From a virus, in the IMG/VR virus record IMGVR_UViG_3300042460_000110, positions 1 to 28,662 of that record: a stretch of DNA of 28,662 nucleotides. One strand, given 5' to 3'. Shown here piece after piece: positions 12,253 through 20,227 of this stretch. How positions within the stretch are numbered: position 1 is the first letter of the stretch; every line of letters starts with the position of its first letter. A program made the translations under genes and the position numbers. The notes under the pieces were generated by a model. That model was not told the DNA's origin and did no database searches. It saw nothing but the letters and a program-made list of their open reading frames with translations.

Positions 12253-12846
12253 ATGCAAAGAGCAGCAATCGGTACAATCATACCAAACCCCGTAAACCCA
12301 AGAATCATAAAGGATGACAAGTTCAAGAAGCTTGTAAAGTCCATACAGGACTTCCCACAGATGCTTGAGCTGCGCCCAATCGTAGTGGATGGCAATATGG
12401 TAGTGCTTGGGGGGAATATGCGCTTAAAGGCGTGTATTGCGGCAGGACTTAAAGAGGTGCCCATTATCGTGGCAGACCAACTGACCGATGCGCAGAAGGC
12501 TGAGTTTATCATTAAGGACAACGTAGGCTTCGGAGAATGGGATTGGGACTTGCTCGCTAACCAATGGGAGGTAGAAGCTTTGACCGATTGGGGCTTGGAT
12601 GTTGGCGGCTTTGATTTGAACGCATCAGAGTTTGGCGATGACTTTACTTTGCCCGATGGCGATAAGTCACCATTCCAACAAATGACCTTCACGCTTGCGG
12701 ATGAGCAGGCTGCGCAGATTCAGAATGCCATCAGCGATATAAAAGCAACAGACGAGTACAAATACTGTGAGACGTTAGGTAACGAGAACTCTAACGGCAA
12801 TGCTCTCTACTTAATCATTATGCAATGGGCAGAGCAAAAGAAATAA
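12253..12846 (+). CDS. ParB-like (N-terminal/Srx-fold) domain protein
   Basis: The start at ATG 12253, just past the HNH stop, gives MQRAAIGTIIPNPVNPR; the frame extends to 12193 inside the HNH gene. 197 residues. ParB N-terminal signatures: NPVNPRIIKDDKFKKLVKSI (12-31), LRPIVVDGNMVVLGGNMRLKACIAAGL (40-66; GGNMR replaces the usual GGHRR) and VPIIVADQLTDAQKAEFIIKDNVGFGEWDWDLL. The C-terminal third is acidic and distinct. In phages this domain is often paired with DNA-modification enzymes. Here it overlaps the Mom-like gene by 22 nt, supporting a joint role in base modification rather than partition. Confidence 0.75.
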   Translation: MQRAAIGTIIPNPVNPRIIKDDKFKKLVKSIQDFPQMLELRPIVVDGNMVVLGGNMRLKACIAAGLKEVPIIVADQLTDAQKAEFIIKDNVGFGEWDWDLLANQWEVEALTDWGLDVGGFDLNASEFGDDFTLPDGDKSPFQQMTFTLADEQAAQIQNAISDIKATDEYKYCETLGNENSNGNALYLIIMQWAEQKK

Positions 12847-13595
12847 TCGTTAAGGTCATACCAAGCAAAATAGCAAACGAGTTTGTAAGGAAGCACCATT
12901 ACTCAGGTAAGGTAGACCCTCGTTGTTATGTACACTTTGGTGCGTTTTTAGATGATAAGTTGCACGGGGTAATGCAGCTTGGCCCAAGCATAAACAAACA
13001 CGCTTCAAAAAATCTTGTAAAAGACACACATTGGAATGGTTACGTAGAGTTAGCTCGTATGGCTTTTGATAATTATATGCCCAAAAACAGCGAGAGTAGA
13101 TGTATTTCTATTATGATGAGAATGCTTAAAAAGCAAGCTCCGCACATAGAGTGGTTAGTAAGCTATGCGGATGGAGCGCAATGTGGCGATGGGACTATTT
13201 ACAGGGCAAGTGGTTTCTACTTGGTTGATATAAAAAAGAACACAAGTATGTGGAGGCTATCGGACAACAATGTCGTATGCAGTCTTGTTTTCAATTCGGG
13301 GTTCTCTCCAAATAGCAAAAACGACATAGCGAAGAAATACGGAAAAATTGGTGATATGTCTACTTGGTCTTCAAATAGATTTTTAAGACACATCAATGCA
13401 GAGCCTCTTGCGGGCTTTCAATTAAAGTATATTTATTTTTTAAACGATGCTGCAAAAGAAAGATTATCTGTGCCTATTATACCATTTAGCAAAATAGATG
13501 AGATGGGCGCAGGTATGTACAAGGGGCAAAAAATAACCCTCCAAGACAGGAGGGCTACTTTGAGCGAGGAGGTCGATTCGAACGCCACCTCTTAA
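12825..13595 (+). CDS. mom: Mom-family DNA adenine-modification protein
   Basis: 256 residues. Strong family pattern: FVRKHHYSGKV (20-30), CYVHFGAFLDDKLHGVMQLGPSINKH, THWNGYVELARMAF, NSESRCISIMMRMLKKQAPHIEW (88-110), SYADGAQCGDGTIYRASGF (113-131) and, near the end, KMG-like DEMGAGMYKGQKI. Phage Mu Mom, a GNAT-fold enzyme, converts adenine in DNA to N6-methylcarbamoyl-adenine and blocks restriction. By eye this gene is more AT-rich than its neighbours and uses more A/T-ending codons, which suggests separate acquisition. Its last 33 nt lie in a strongly structured region. The Mom assignment is confident; the exact modification here is inferred. Confidence 0.85.
   Translation: MGRAKEIIVKVIPSKIANEFVRKHHYSGKVDPRCYVHFGAFLDDKLHGVMQLGPSINKHASKNLVKDTHWNGYVELARMAFDNYMPKNSESRCISIMMRMLKKQAPHIEWLVSYADGAQCGDGTIYRASGFYLVDIKKNTSMWRLSDNNVVCSLVFNSGFSPNSKNDIAKKYGKIGDMSTWSSNRFLRHINAEPLAGFQLKYIYFLNDAAKERLSVPIIPFSKIDEMGAGMYKGQKITLQDRRATLSEEVDSNATS
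13537..13554. repeat. Perfect hairpin near the end of mom
   Basis: CCCTCC-AAGACA-GGAGGG is a 6-bp perfect inverted repeat with a 6-nt loop within the mom reading frame. It lies just upstream of the tRNA-like structured element. It has no T-run, so it is not a standard terminator. Confidence 0.6.
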
Positions 13596-13633
13596 TTGGA
13601 ATACTAAGTGTGCAACCGTAACACTTCCCTCGC
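13563..13633 (-). other. Imperfect tRNA-like fold over the mom stop codon
   Basis: Read on the minus strand, GCGAGGG (13633-13627) pairs over seven positions with TCCTCGC (13570-13564), one G-T included, like an acceptor stem. Next comes AA, a GTGT/ACAC arm with GG in its loop, a weak anticodon-like CTTAG/TTAAG arm around TTCCAA, and TTCGAAT as a T-loop. The total is ~71 nt. The T-stem is mismatched and the anticodon loop has eight bases, so it is not a standard functional tRNA. It may be a decayed tRNA, a tRNA-like regulatory structure or nested hairpins. Confidence 0.35.
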
Positions 13634-13659
13634 AAACCGAAGATACAACAAACAAACAA

Positions 13660-14007
13660 ATGGACAAAACTGAACAACATAAAAAGGCAATGCTTGATGC
13701 TTTGGAAAAATCCTTAGGCGTAGTTACATCAGCAGCTAAGGCGGTGGGCGTAGGTCGTACGACTCACTACCTATGGCTGCAAGAGGACAAAGAATACAAA
13801 GCAGCAGTCGAAGAACTATCAGACGTAGCCATTGACTTCGCAGAGAGCCAACTGCACAAGCAGATAAAGGAGGGCAACTCCACCGCTACTATCTTTTTTC
13901 TAAAGACCAAAGGCAAGAAGCGTGGATACGTGGAACGCCAAGAGGTAGACGTATCTTCGGGCAAGCTATTTCAAATTGAGGTGCTTGGCGAAGATTCAGA
14001 CCAATAA
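13660..14007 (+). CDS. terS: Terminase small subunit-like protein
   Basis: 115 residues. The N-terminal helix-turn-helix (VVTSAAKAVGVGRTTHYLWLQEDKEYKAAV, about 21-50) fits the DNA-recognition domain of phage small terminases. A helical central part (DFAESQLHKQIKEGNSTATIFFLKTKGKKRGYVERQEV) is typical of this family's oligomerisation region. It lies directly before the large terminase and overlaps it by 23 nt. Role: recognising phage DNA for packaging. The preceding A-rich leader (AACAAACAAACAAATGG) is a good Bacteroidetes start context. Confidence 0.8.
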   Translation: MDKTEQHKKAMLDALEKSLGVVTSAAKAVGVGRTTHYLWLQEDKEYKAAVEELSDVAIDFAESQLHKQIKEGNSTATIFFLKTKGKKRGYVERQEVDVSSGKLFQIEVLGEDSDQ

Positions 14008-15142
14008 AGTATATAACCACCTAAAGCGCAGCGACAAGAAGATAGTCGTTGAGCAGGGCGGTACTCGTAGCGGAAAGACTTACAACATCCTGCTATGGGT
14101 GATTTTCTATTATAGCACACGAGAAACTAATAAGACCATCACCATCTGCCGCAAGACGTTCCCTTCGCTTCGTGCTTCGGTGATGCGTGACTTCTTTGAG
14201 ATACTGCGCAACCACGACCTGTACAGTGAAAGCTTCCACAACAGGTCAAGCCACGAGTATTATCTGAATGGCAACCTTGTGGAGTTTATCAGCCTTGACC
14301 AACCGCAAAAGATACGGGGGCGCAAGAGGGACTTGCTATACATCAACGAGGCTAACGAACTAACCTACGAGGATTGGCAGCAGCTTATCCTGCGTACCGA
14401 AGGCAGGGCAATCCTTGACTACAACCCTTCTGATGCGTTCCATTGGATTTACGATAAGGTGGTGACCCGTGATGACTGCGAGTTTCATCAGACCACCTAC
14501 CTTGATAACCCGTTCCTTGATAGCAGCATCCGAAATGAAATAGAACGCTTGCGTGATACCGATAGCGACTATTGGAGAATCTACGGACTTGGAGAACGTG
14601 GGATGAGCAGAGCCACCATCTTCCAATACGGGCAAGGAGAGATACCAACGGATGCCACGCTCTTATGTCACGGGATGGACTTCGGGTACACCAACGACCC
14701 AACGGCACTTGTGGCAGTTTACAAGTCGGGAGACAATCTGTATGTGGATGAGCTTATCTACCGAACGGGTATGACCAACCCCGACATCAGCAACGTATTG
14801 AACTCTCTTGGTCTTGATAGAAGGACTGAGGTGTTTGCTGACTCTGCAGAGCCTAAAAGTATTGAGGAGCTGCATCGTATGGGATGGAACGTGAAACCCA
14901 CGCAGAAGGGCGCAGATAGCGTCATAGTGGGCATTGACGTGCTGAAGCGGCACAAGCTATTCGTAACCCCACGAAGCAGCAACCTAATCAAGGAACTTCA
15001 AAACTACAAATGGGTAGAAGACAAGAACGGCAACCTGCTCAACAAACCCATAGACGCATTCAACCACGCCATAGATGCGCTGCGCTATGCAACGTATAAC
15101 AAACTCAGCCGCCCTAACTTTGGCAGGTATGCCATACGCTAA
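13985..15142 (+). CDS. terL: Terminase large subunit
   Basis: There is no ATG near the start of the frame. TTG 13985 gives MAKIQTNKVYNHL, the expected N-terminus, with TTG 13976 as an alternative. 385 residues. ATPase: Walker A GGTRSGKT (25-32), Walker B DLLYINEAN (catalytic E122). Nuclease: HGMDFGY (D232), VFADSAEP (D286) and DAFNHAIDALRYA (D358, D364). The protein powers DNA translocation into the prohead and cuts the concatemer. At 385 aa it is a compact terminase of the Terminase_3/6 type. Expression from a TTG inside terS suggests translational coupling. Confidence 0.93.
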   Translation: MAKIQTNKVYNHLKRSDKKIVVEQGGTRSGKTYNILLWVIFYYSTRETNKTITICRKTFPSLRASVMRDFFEILRNHDLYSESFHNRSSHEYYLNGNLVEFISLDQPQKIRGRKRDLLYINEANELTYEDWQQLILRTEGRAILDYNPSDAFHWIYDKVVTRDDCEFHQTTYLDNPFLDSSIRNEIERLRDTDSDYWRIYGLGERGMSRATIFQYGQGEIPTDATLLCHGMDFGYTNDPTALVAVYKSGDNLYVDELIYRTGMTNPDISNVLNSLGLDRRTEVFADSAEPKSIEELHRMGWNVKPTQKGADSVIVGIDVLKRHKLFVTPRSSNLIKELQNYKWVEDKNGNLLNKPIDAFNHAIDALRYATYNKLSRPNFGRYAIR

Positions 15143-15145
15143 AAC

Positions 15146-15158
15146 TAAAAGGTTATTT
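15146..15158 (+). promoter_or_regulatory. Shared late leader motif TAAAAGGTTATTT (copy 1)
   Basis: The 13-nt TAAAAGGTTATTT, followed by an AT-rich spacer and ATG 15164, recurs at 25768-25780 before ATG 25788. Both precede structural genes. It could be a late promoter element or a translation signal. Confidence 0.4.
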
Positions 15159-15163
15159 TAATA

Positions 15164-15877
15164 ATGGAACTAAAGGTAATTGTACCCACCGACCTGTCGG
15201 AGATAACGCTTGACCAATACCAACGCTTCGTGCGCTTGGATGGCGATGAGGAGTTCCTCAGTCACAAGATGCTTGAGATATTCTGCGGAGTGCCTCTTGC
15301 CAAGTTGCCCAATGTAAAGTTCAAAAGCCTCGCAGGGGTAGTCAACCGACTCAATGGTATGTTTGGCACCAAGCCATCCCTCAAGCAAGAGTTCAATCTT
15401 GGTGGGCAGACCTTCGGATTCATTCCAAGCATTGAGGACATTAGCTTTGGCGAGTACGTTGACCTTGACAATTATATGGCAGACACGCTGAACCTGCACA
15501 ATACGATGGCGGTTTTGTACCGACCCATCACTCAGCGAGCAGGCAAGCGATACGACATTGAGCCATACGAATCGGCAGAGAAGTATAGCGACTTAATGAA
15601 GCAGGCTCCGATGGATGTTGTATTAGGCGCAACGCTTTTTTTTTATCGTTTAGGAAACGACTTGTTGACCGCTACAATGAACTCTTTGGAGAAGCAGAAA
15701 ATGAGTACTCCACAGAATCACAATTCGGAAGGAAGTGGGGATGGTACTCCTCTTTCTACCACCTTGCTAAAGGAGATGTCACAAAGTTTGAGGATGTGGG
15801 AAGATTGGGCGTTCACCAATGCCTCACCCTTCTCACGTTTGACAAAGAGCGAAATGACATTGAACGAAAGCAATTAG
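15164..15877 (+). CDS. Putative tail-assembly chaperone, 0-frame form
   Basis: 237 residues from ATG 15164. The first 160 look like one folded domain (KVIVPTDLSEITLDQYQRF, LGGQTFGFIPSIEDISFGEYVDLDNYM, AVLYRPITQRAGKRYDIEPYE). At residues 158-160 (LFF) the frame crosses nine T. The 0-frame C-terminus (YRLGNDLLTATMNSLEKQKM ... TTLLKEMSQSLRMW) is helical and plausible. The position at the head of the tail genes, ahead of the tape measure, and the slippery run fit the lambda G/GT type of tail chaperone. Similar N-terminal domains are common and unannotated in Bacteroidetes phages. The chaperone role is inferred. Confidence 0.65.
   Translation: MELKVIVPTDLSEITLDQYQRFVRLDGDEEFLSHKMLEIFCGVPLAKLPNVKFKSLAGVVNRLNGMFGTKPSLKQEFNLGGQTFGFIPSIEDISFGEYVDLDNYMADTLNLHNTMAVLYRPITQRAGKRYDIEPYESAEKYSDLMKQAPMDVVLGATLFFYRLGNDLLTATMNSLEKQKMSTPQNHNSEGSGDGTPLSTTLLKEMSQSLRMWEDWAFTNASPFSRLTKSEMTLNESN
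15636..15644 (+). promoter_or_regulatory. Slippery T9 run, putative -1 frameshift site
   Basis: C-TTT-TTT-TTT-A contains the ideal heptamer T-TTT-TTT in the 0 frame (CTT TTT TTT TAT). A -1 slip continues in a frame open to 15894. No obvious downstream pseudoknot was worked out by hand. Confidence 0.6.
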
Positions 15878-15894
15878 AAAAACTAAAGAAATGA
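15643..15894 (+). CDS. -1 frame C-terminal part of the tail-chaperone fusion
   Basis: This frame is open from 15589 to 15894 but has no ATG, GTG or TTG before the slippery run, so it can only be reached by frameshifting. After slipping it adds 83 residues (LSFRKRLVDRYNELFGEAE ... FGRKWGWYSSFYHLAKGDV, VHQCLTLLTFDKERNDIERKQLEKLKK), a highly protein-like sequence with Trp/Tyr clusters and a final coiled helix. Fused to the first 160 residues it makes a 243-aa isoform, close in length to the 237-aa 0-frame product but with a different C-terminus. Its TGA overlaps the next ATG (ATGA), as real stops do throughout this genome. Confidence 0.6.
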   Translation, partial: LSFRKRLVDRYNELFGEAENEYSTESQFGRKWGWYSSFYHLAKGDVTKFEDVGRLGVHQCLTLLTFDKERNDIERKQLEKLKK

Positions 15895-16358
15895 GGCAGT
15901 TTTACGACATCACCACCAAGCTAAAAGACACCCTTGAAGCCAATAGCCAAGTCAGCGTGGTAACGACAGGGGATATTTTTGACATAGACCTAAACAAGCA
16001 GACCATCTTTCCGCTATCGCATATCATCATCAACCAAGCAACATTCGAAGGACAGATAGTACGGATGAATGTAAGCATCGTGTGTATGGACTTGGTAGAT
16101 GAAACCAAAGAGAATCCTCGCTTACAGGCGGAGCCGTTCTATGGGGTGAGCAACGAGCAGAATATCTTGAACACGCAGCTCGCAGTAATTAACGATGTGG
16201 TGACAGAACTCCGCAGGGGTACTCTGTACACCGACCTTTATCAGTTGGATGGCACCGCACAATGCGTTCCCTTTAGCGAGAGGTTTGAGAACCTGCTTGC
16301 AGGGTGGACTGCTACCTTTGATGTGCTGCTTGCAAACACCGAGATAAGTACCTGCTAA
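15891..16358 (+). CDS. Tail terminator/completion-like protein
   Basis: 155 residues. It begins MRQFYDITTKLKDTLEANSQ and contains VVTTGDIFDIDLNKQTIFPLSHIIINQATF, FYGVSNEQNILNTQLAVINDVVTELRRGTLYTD and ERFENLLAGWTATFDVLL. This alternating alpha/beta layout fits the tail terminator (gpU/gp16-like) or minor tail family that caps the tail tube. The start overlaps the -1 frame chaperone stop and its stop is two bases before the next gene. Assignment rests on pattern and position, not on unambiguous motifs. Confidence 0.6.
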   Translation: MRQFYDITTKLKDTLEANSQVSVVTTGDIFDIDLNKQTIFPLSHIIINQATFEGQIVRMNVSIVCMDLVDETKENPRLQAEPFYGVSNEQNILNTQLAVINDVVTELRRGTLYTDLYQLDGTAQCVPFSERFENLLAGWTATFDVLLANTEISTC

Positions 16359-16359
16359 A

Positions 16360-16878
16360 ATGGCACGAGAGGATTTGCTTGCTTCGGTGCTTGTTAAGTT
16401 TGGCAAATATGTCATTCAACAGGCGAGGACTAATCTCTCTCGCAAGAAGCAAAACGTATCGGGCAATCTATACAAGTCTCTAAAATATAATATCTACTAT
16501 TCAAATAATAAGTTCTCCCTGACGTTCTCAATGGATGAGTATGGTGAGTACCAAGACAAGGGAGTAAGGGGCGCAAAGAGCACCTATTCAAGCGCAGGGA
16601 GGTCTCCCTACAAGTACACCAACAAGATGCCACCCGTAAGTGCGTTTAGTCAATGGGCTATCAAGAAGGGATTGGATGGCGTACGAAATAAGAAGGGGCA
16701 GTTTGTAAAACGCAAGAGCCTTCAGTTTGCATTAGCACGGAGCATCTACGAGAAAGGAATCCCTGCAACTAAATTCTTCAGCACCCCTTTTAATATAGCG
16801 TTCAAAAATCTACCTACTGAATTAGTAGAGGCGTTCAAACTAACAGAACAAGACTTCAAAGCATTTACCACAAAATGA
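16360..16878 (+). CDS. Neck/head-tail joining protein, HK97 gp10-like
   Basis: 172 residues, basic. FGKYVIQQARTNLSRKKQNVSGNLYKSLKY matches the N-terminal helix plus 'SGxLxxSL' pattern of HK97 gp10-type tail-completion/neck proteins. The middle has FSMDEYGEYQDKGVRGAKS, also typical. The C-terminal half has FALARSIYEKGIPATKFFSTPF. It probably sits at the head-tail interface. It overlaps the next gene by four bases. Confidence 0.65.
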   Translation: MAREDLLASVLVKFGKYVIQQARTNLSRKKQNVSGNLYKSLKYNIYYSNNKFSLTFSMDEYGEYQDKGVRGAKSTYSSAGRSPYKYTNKMPPVSAFSQWAIKKGLDGVRNKKGQFVKRKSLQFALARSIYEKGIPATKFFSTPFNIAFKNLPTELVEAFKLTEQDFKAFTTK

Positions 16879-18101
16879 GTACACCTACTGCATCCACCCC
16901 AAGCAGCCTTTCAATGGGGCGCAGCCCTTTATTTGTCACGGGCAAGAACAACGCCCTTGCTGCTGACCAACTTGATTCAATGACGCTTCAGCTAAAGATT
17001 TACAATGGCCTAAAGGCATCGCCCCCTGCTACTGCAAACTATTCTTTAAGTAAGAATTATTCTATCAACGAGGTCATCAACTTTGAGGTGAGCGACCTTG
17101 TACGCTCGGAGTTCTACCACGACTTCAGCGTATGGAACGACATAGGCTACACGCAGAGTCCGCAGGGTGAGGCGTTGTGGGTTTCACCTATTGGCGATTG
17201 GGTCTATTCAAATAACGGAGCCGCACCTGAATCAGCGGTATGGGCAACAGGCAGCTCTTTGGCGTTTCTTGCTACCGATGGATGGGCAACGCGTGATAAC
17301 ATAGCCCCCGTTGCGGTATCACAACCTGTGCTTGCCACAAGCCGCAATAGGCAGGTGCTTGTAGGTAACTACGAATCCCTTGCGATTAACAATAGCAGCA
17401 CAAATGCCCTTGCTAAAATTGTCATTACTTGGCAGAGTGGTGATTCTGATGATTTCTATGTGAGTGCCGTAAGCGCAGCACCACCCGACAGAACAACAAA
17501 CAATAGCCAAAACCTTGTAATCTACGCGGGAGTCGGCCCTGCAAACCTTGAGAACAATCCTTATTTACCTACGGAGATAAAGCCAAGCGAGCAACCTAAT
17601 GGTGGCATAGGGCAGTACTACGATGTGATTCTAAAGAACGCAGGCAATACCACACTTGCAACGGTGAGGTACTACGTTGAGTGTGAGGTAAAGTACACGC
17701 CTGTACAGGTAGCGTTCATCAACCGCTTTGGCGTTGCTGACTTTATCACGTTCTTTAAGCGCAGCGATGAGAGCGGAACTTTCACGCAGGACTCCTACCA
17801 AAAGAGCATCTACAACGATGGCTTCACCACCCCTTCATTAGAGGTAGGCAAGTACCAATCATACAACGTCAACTCTCGCAACACACTAACTCTAAACACA
17901 GGGTTCGTTGACCAAGACTACGATGAAACGATTGAGGACATTCTGATGAGCGAGTATGTCGCGGTTTATACTAATAGTAATTGGGTGAGTGTTGTTCCTC
18001 AGCGTGGAACTATGGAGTACCAAAAGCAAGTAAACACAAAACTTATCAATTACACAATGTTATTTGACTTCGGCTTTGATGAGCGCAGCTTGGTACGATG
18101 A
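16875..18101 (+). CDS. Tail structural protein, beta-rich, 408 aa
   Basis: 408 residues, almost entirely predicted beta (SPLFVTGKNNALAADQLDSMTLQLKIYNG, ATVRYYVECEVKYTPVQVAFINRFGVADFITFFKRSDE). No signal peptide or catalytic residues. It is ATGA-coupled to both neighbours. Position between the neck protein and the large baseplate-like protein suggests a tail or distal-tail component. Proteins of this shape are common but unnamed in Bacteroidetes phages. Confidence 0.6.
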   Translation: MSTPTASTPSSLSMGRSPLFVTGKNNALAADQLDSMTLQLKIYNGLKASPPATANYSLSKNYSINEVINFEVSDLVRSEFYHDFSVWNDIGYTQSPQGEALWVSPIGDWVYSNNGAAPESAVWATGSSLAFLATDGWATRDNIAPVAVSQPVLATSRNRQVLVGNYESLAINNSSTNALAKIVITWQSGDSDDFYVSAVSAAPPDRTTNNSQNLVIYAGVGPANLENNPYLPTEIKPSEQPNGGIGQYYDVILKNAGNTTLATVRYYVECEVKYTPVQVAFINRFGVADFITFFKRSDESGTFTQDSYQKSIYNDGFTTPSLEVGKYQSYNVNSRNTLTLNTGFVDQDYDETIEDILMSEYVAVYTNSNWVSVVPQRGTMEYQKQVNTKLINYTMLFDFGFDERSLVR

Positions 18102-20227
18102 ACAAGGTAGATATTTACGTCAACGACTTCCGTCTTGACCTGTTTGATGATGAGGAGATAAGCATCAACCTGTCGGTGCAGAACGTGCAGGACATCTCAA
18201 AGGTGTTTACGGACTTTACGCAGGGGTTCACCATTCCTGCAAGCCCACGCAATAACGAGATACTTCAGCATTACTACAATGCTAACATCACAAGTTCAGT
18301 TATCACTACCGAGACCGCAGGTAATCCCGTTTGGAATGCCATCGGCATCACTTGGAATACTTTTAACACGGTTTGGAATGCAGGTGCAACAACCACGAGC
18401 GTAGCCAATACGTTTGATGGTAGGCTAAGGCAACCTGCAATGATTGAAATAAACTCTATCCCATTCCGCTCAGGCGTTATTGAGGTAGAGGGTGTGCAGC
18501 TAAAAGGCACAGAGCCATATGCGTACACCTTGACGTTCTATGGGGATTTGGTAACGCTGAGTGATTTGTTTGGCGAGGACTACCTGTACGACCTTGACTT
18601 TGCAGAGTTCAATCACGCTTACACCGATACTGAGGTATTTAACAAGTTAACAACTGATGATGACACGGGCTTGTTTTATCCGTTATGCAGCCCTGTAAAG
18701 AATTGGTTTTATCAGAGCGCAAGTGGCGCAGGTGCTGACAATGAGAACAACATTGCTCACAAAACAGGAGGCGTGGGATTGCGTGGCATCCGCTACTATG
18801 AGTTAAAGCCCGCGCTAAAGGTTACGGCTATTCTTGATGCGATGGAGCAGAAGTATGGCATCACGTTTACAGGAGCATTCTTGGCTGCTACTCCGTTTGT
18901 TGATTTGTCGCTTTGGCTGCATCGGTTTGAGGGGTATCTATTTGCAGGAGGTAACGACATTGCTTATCAGTTAATAAATATGAACCGAAACACAGGTAGC
19001 GGTTCGCAGTTTAATTTAACTACCGATACTTGGGCAGTTGTGGAAAGCAAGCAATATGACTTACAGATTACAATGCAAAATGTAAGCGAGGACTATGAGC
19101 TTGCGGTTTTCCGTAATGGAGTCCTTGACTTTACGACATTGGTTGATGCTCACGCTGCTTCTTCTGTAACTACAAATATGGCTGCTTTGTCGTTTACCGC
19201 AGGAGATGCGGTGCAGTTGTTTATACGTTCGCAGACTCGTGAATCAATGACTTACCAATGCACGGACTATTCGGGTATTGATAGCGATACGGCTGCAAGT
19301 GATTTTTCAGTAGACCAAACTGCATCTGCAGCCTACTCTTTTATATTAGTAGTGCAAGATATAATGCCCGAAATAAAGGTCAAGGACTTCTTGGCAGGCA
19401 TTATTAGGATGTACAATATGGTGATTGTGCCAAGCGGCACAAGTTTCTTGCTTCAGCCTTTGGATGATTGGTATGCAGCAGGAGCAACAAACGATTTGCA
19501 AGACTACATTGACATCACCGAGTATGATGTAAACCGCCCTGCGCTATACCGAGAGATTGAGTATAAGTACCAAGAGACAGAGCAGATACTCGGCTTTCAA
19601 TATCAACGCTTATATGGTCAAGGCTTTGGTGACCTGCGAACCTTCTTTACATTTGATGGTGAGCAGTTTCTTGTTGAGGTGCCGTTTGAATGTCCGCTAT
19701 TTGAGAGGCTGACAGACCTGCATACAAACACACTTACCAACGTACTCGTTTACAAAAGCATCACAAGCGAAGCAAACGAAGATGGCACATTCAACCCTTA
19801 TTTGGGAGCGCCTGTCTTATTCTATGGCTACTTTGATGACTATGACTTGTCCGCAAATTCTTTGACATTTGTAAACTCAGATGGCACTCACGAACAAGTG
19901 AACATTGCGTGGTACGCAAATACTTCCAACCGCTATCAAAGTGCAGGGGCATCGCATTCTATTTGCTTTGGAGTTGACAATGACCCCTATCATTTGGAGA
20001 CCATAAACCGCAGCCTCTACAATACGGAGTGGGTTGACTACATCACCGACCTATACAACCGAACCCGTAGGATTTACTCGGTTGAAGCAGTCTTGCCATT
20101 GGGTAAGATGGCAACGCTTGAGATGAACGACACGATTATTTGGAACAACAACAAGTACGTCATCAACAACGTGCAGTTGAACCTAACCACAGGCCGAGCA
20201 ACATTTGAACTCCTCAACGTAGTATGA
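18098..20227 (+). CDS. Large tail/baseplate-like structural protein, 709 aa
   Basis: It starts MNKVDIYVNDFRLDLFDDEEISINLSVQNVQDISKVFTDFTQGFTIPAS, a beta-rich domain found at the N-terminus of Bacteroidetes phage tail-tip proteins, then GRLRQPAMIEINSIPFRSGVIEVEGVQLK. The centre contains a jelly-roll-like stretch (YDLQITMQNVSEDYELAVFRNG) and the C-terminus ends in a conserved-looking VINNVQLNLTTGRATFELLNV. Size and place before the tape measure suggest a tail-tip hub or adsorption scaffold. Function by position only. Confidence 0.6.
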   Translation: MNKVDIYVNDFRLDLFDDEEISINLSVQNVQDISKVFTDFTQGFTIPASPRNNEILQHYYNANITSSVITTETAGNPVWNAIGITWNTFNTVWNAGATTTSVANTFDGRLRQPAMIEINSIPFRSGVIEVEGVQLKGTEPYAYTLTFYGDLVTLSDLFGEDYLYDLDFAEFNHAYTDTEVFNKLTTDDDTGLFYPLCSPVKNWFYQSASGAGADNENNIAHKTGGVGLRGIRYYELKPALKVTAILDAMEQKYGITFTGAFLAATPFVDLSLWLHRFEGYLFAGGNDIAYQLINMNRNTGSGSQFNLTTDTWAVVESKQYDLQITMQNVSEDYELAVFRNGVLDFTTLVDAHAASSVTTNMAALSFTAGDAVQLFIRSQTRESMTYQCTDYSGIDSDTAASDFSVDQTASAAYSFILVVQDIMPEIKVKDFLAGIIRMYNMVIVPSGTSFLLQPLDDWYAAGATNDLQDYIDITEYDVNRPALYREIEYKYQETEQILGFQYQRLYGQGFGDLRTFFTFDGEQFLVEVPFECPLFERLTDLHTNTLTNVLVYKSITSEANEDGTFNPYLGAPVLFYGYFDDYDLSANSLTFVNSDGTHEQVNIAWYANTSNRYQSAGASHSICFGVDNDPYHLETINRSLYNTEWVDYITDLYNRTRRIYSVEAVLPLGKMATLEMNDTIIWNNNKYVINNVQLNLTTGRATFELLNVV

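Noticed and set aside
13563-13633. Calling a functional tRNA gene here
   Set aside because: The T-stem has mismatches and the anticodon loop is eight bases, so I list it only as a tRNA-like element.
14360-14708. Minus-strand frames in terL
   Set aside because: They lie opposite conserved terminase motifs; no independent evidence of coding.
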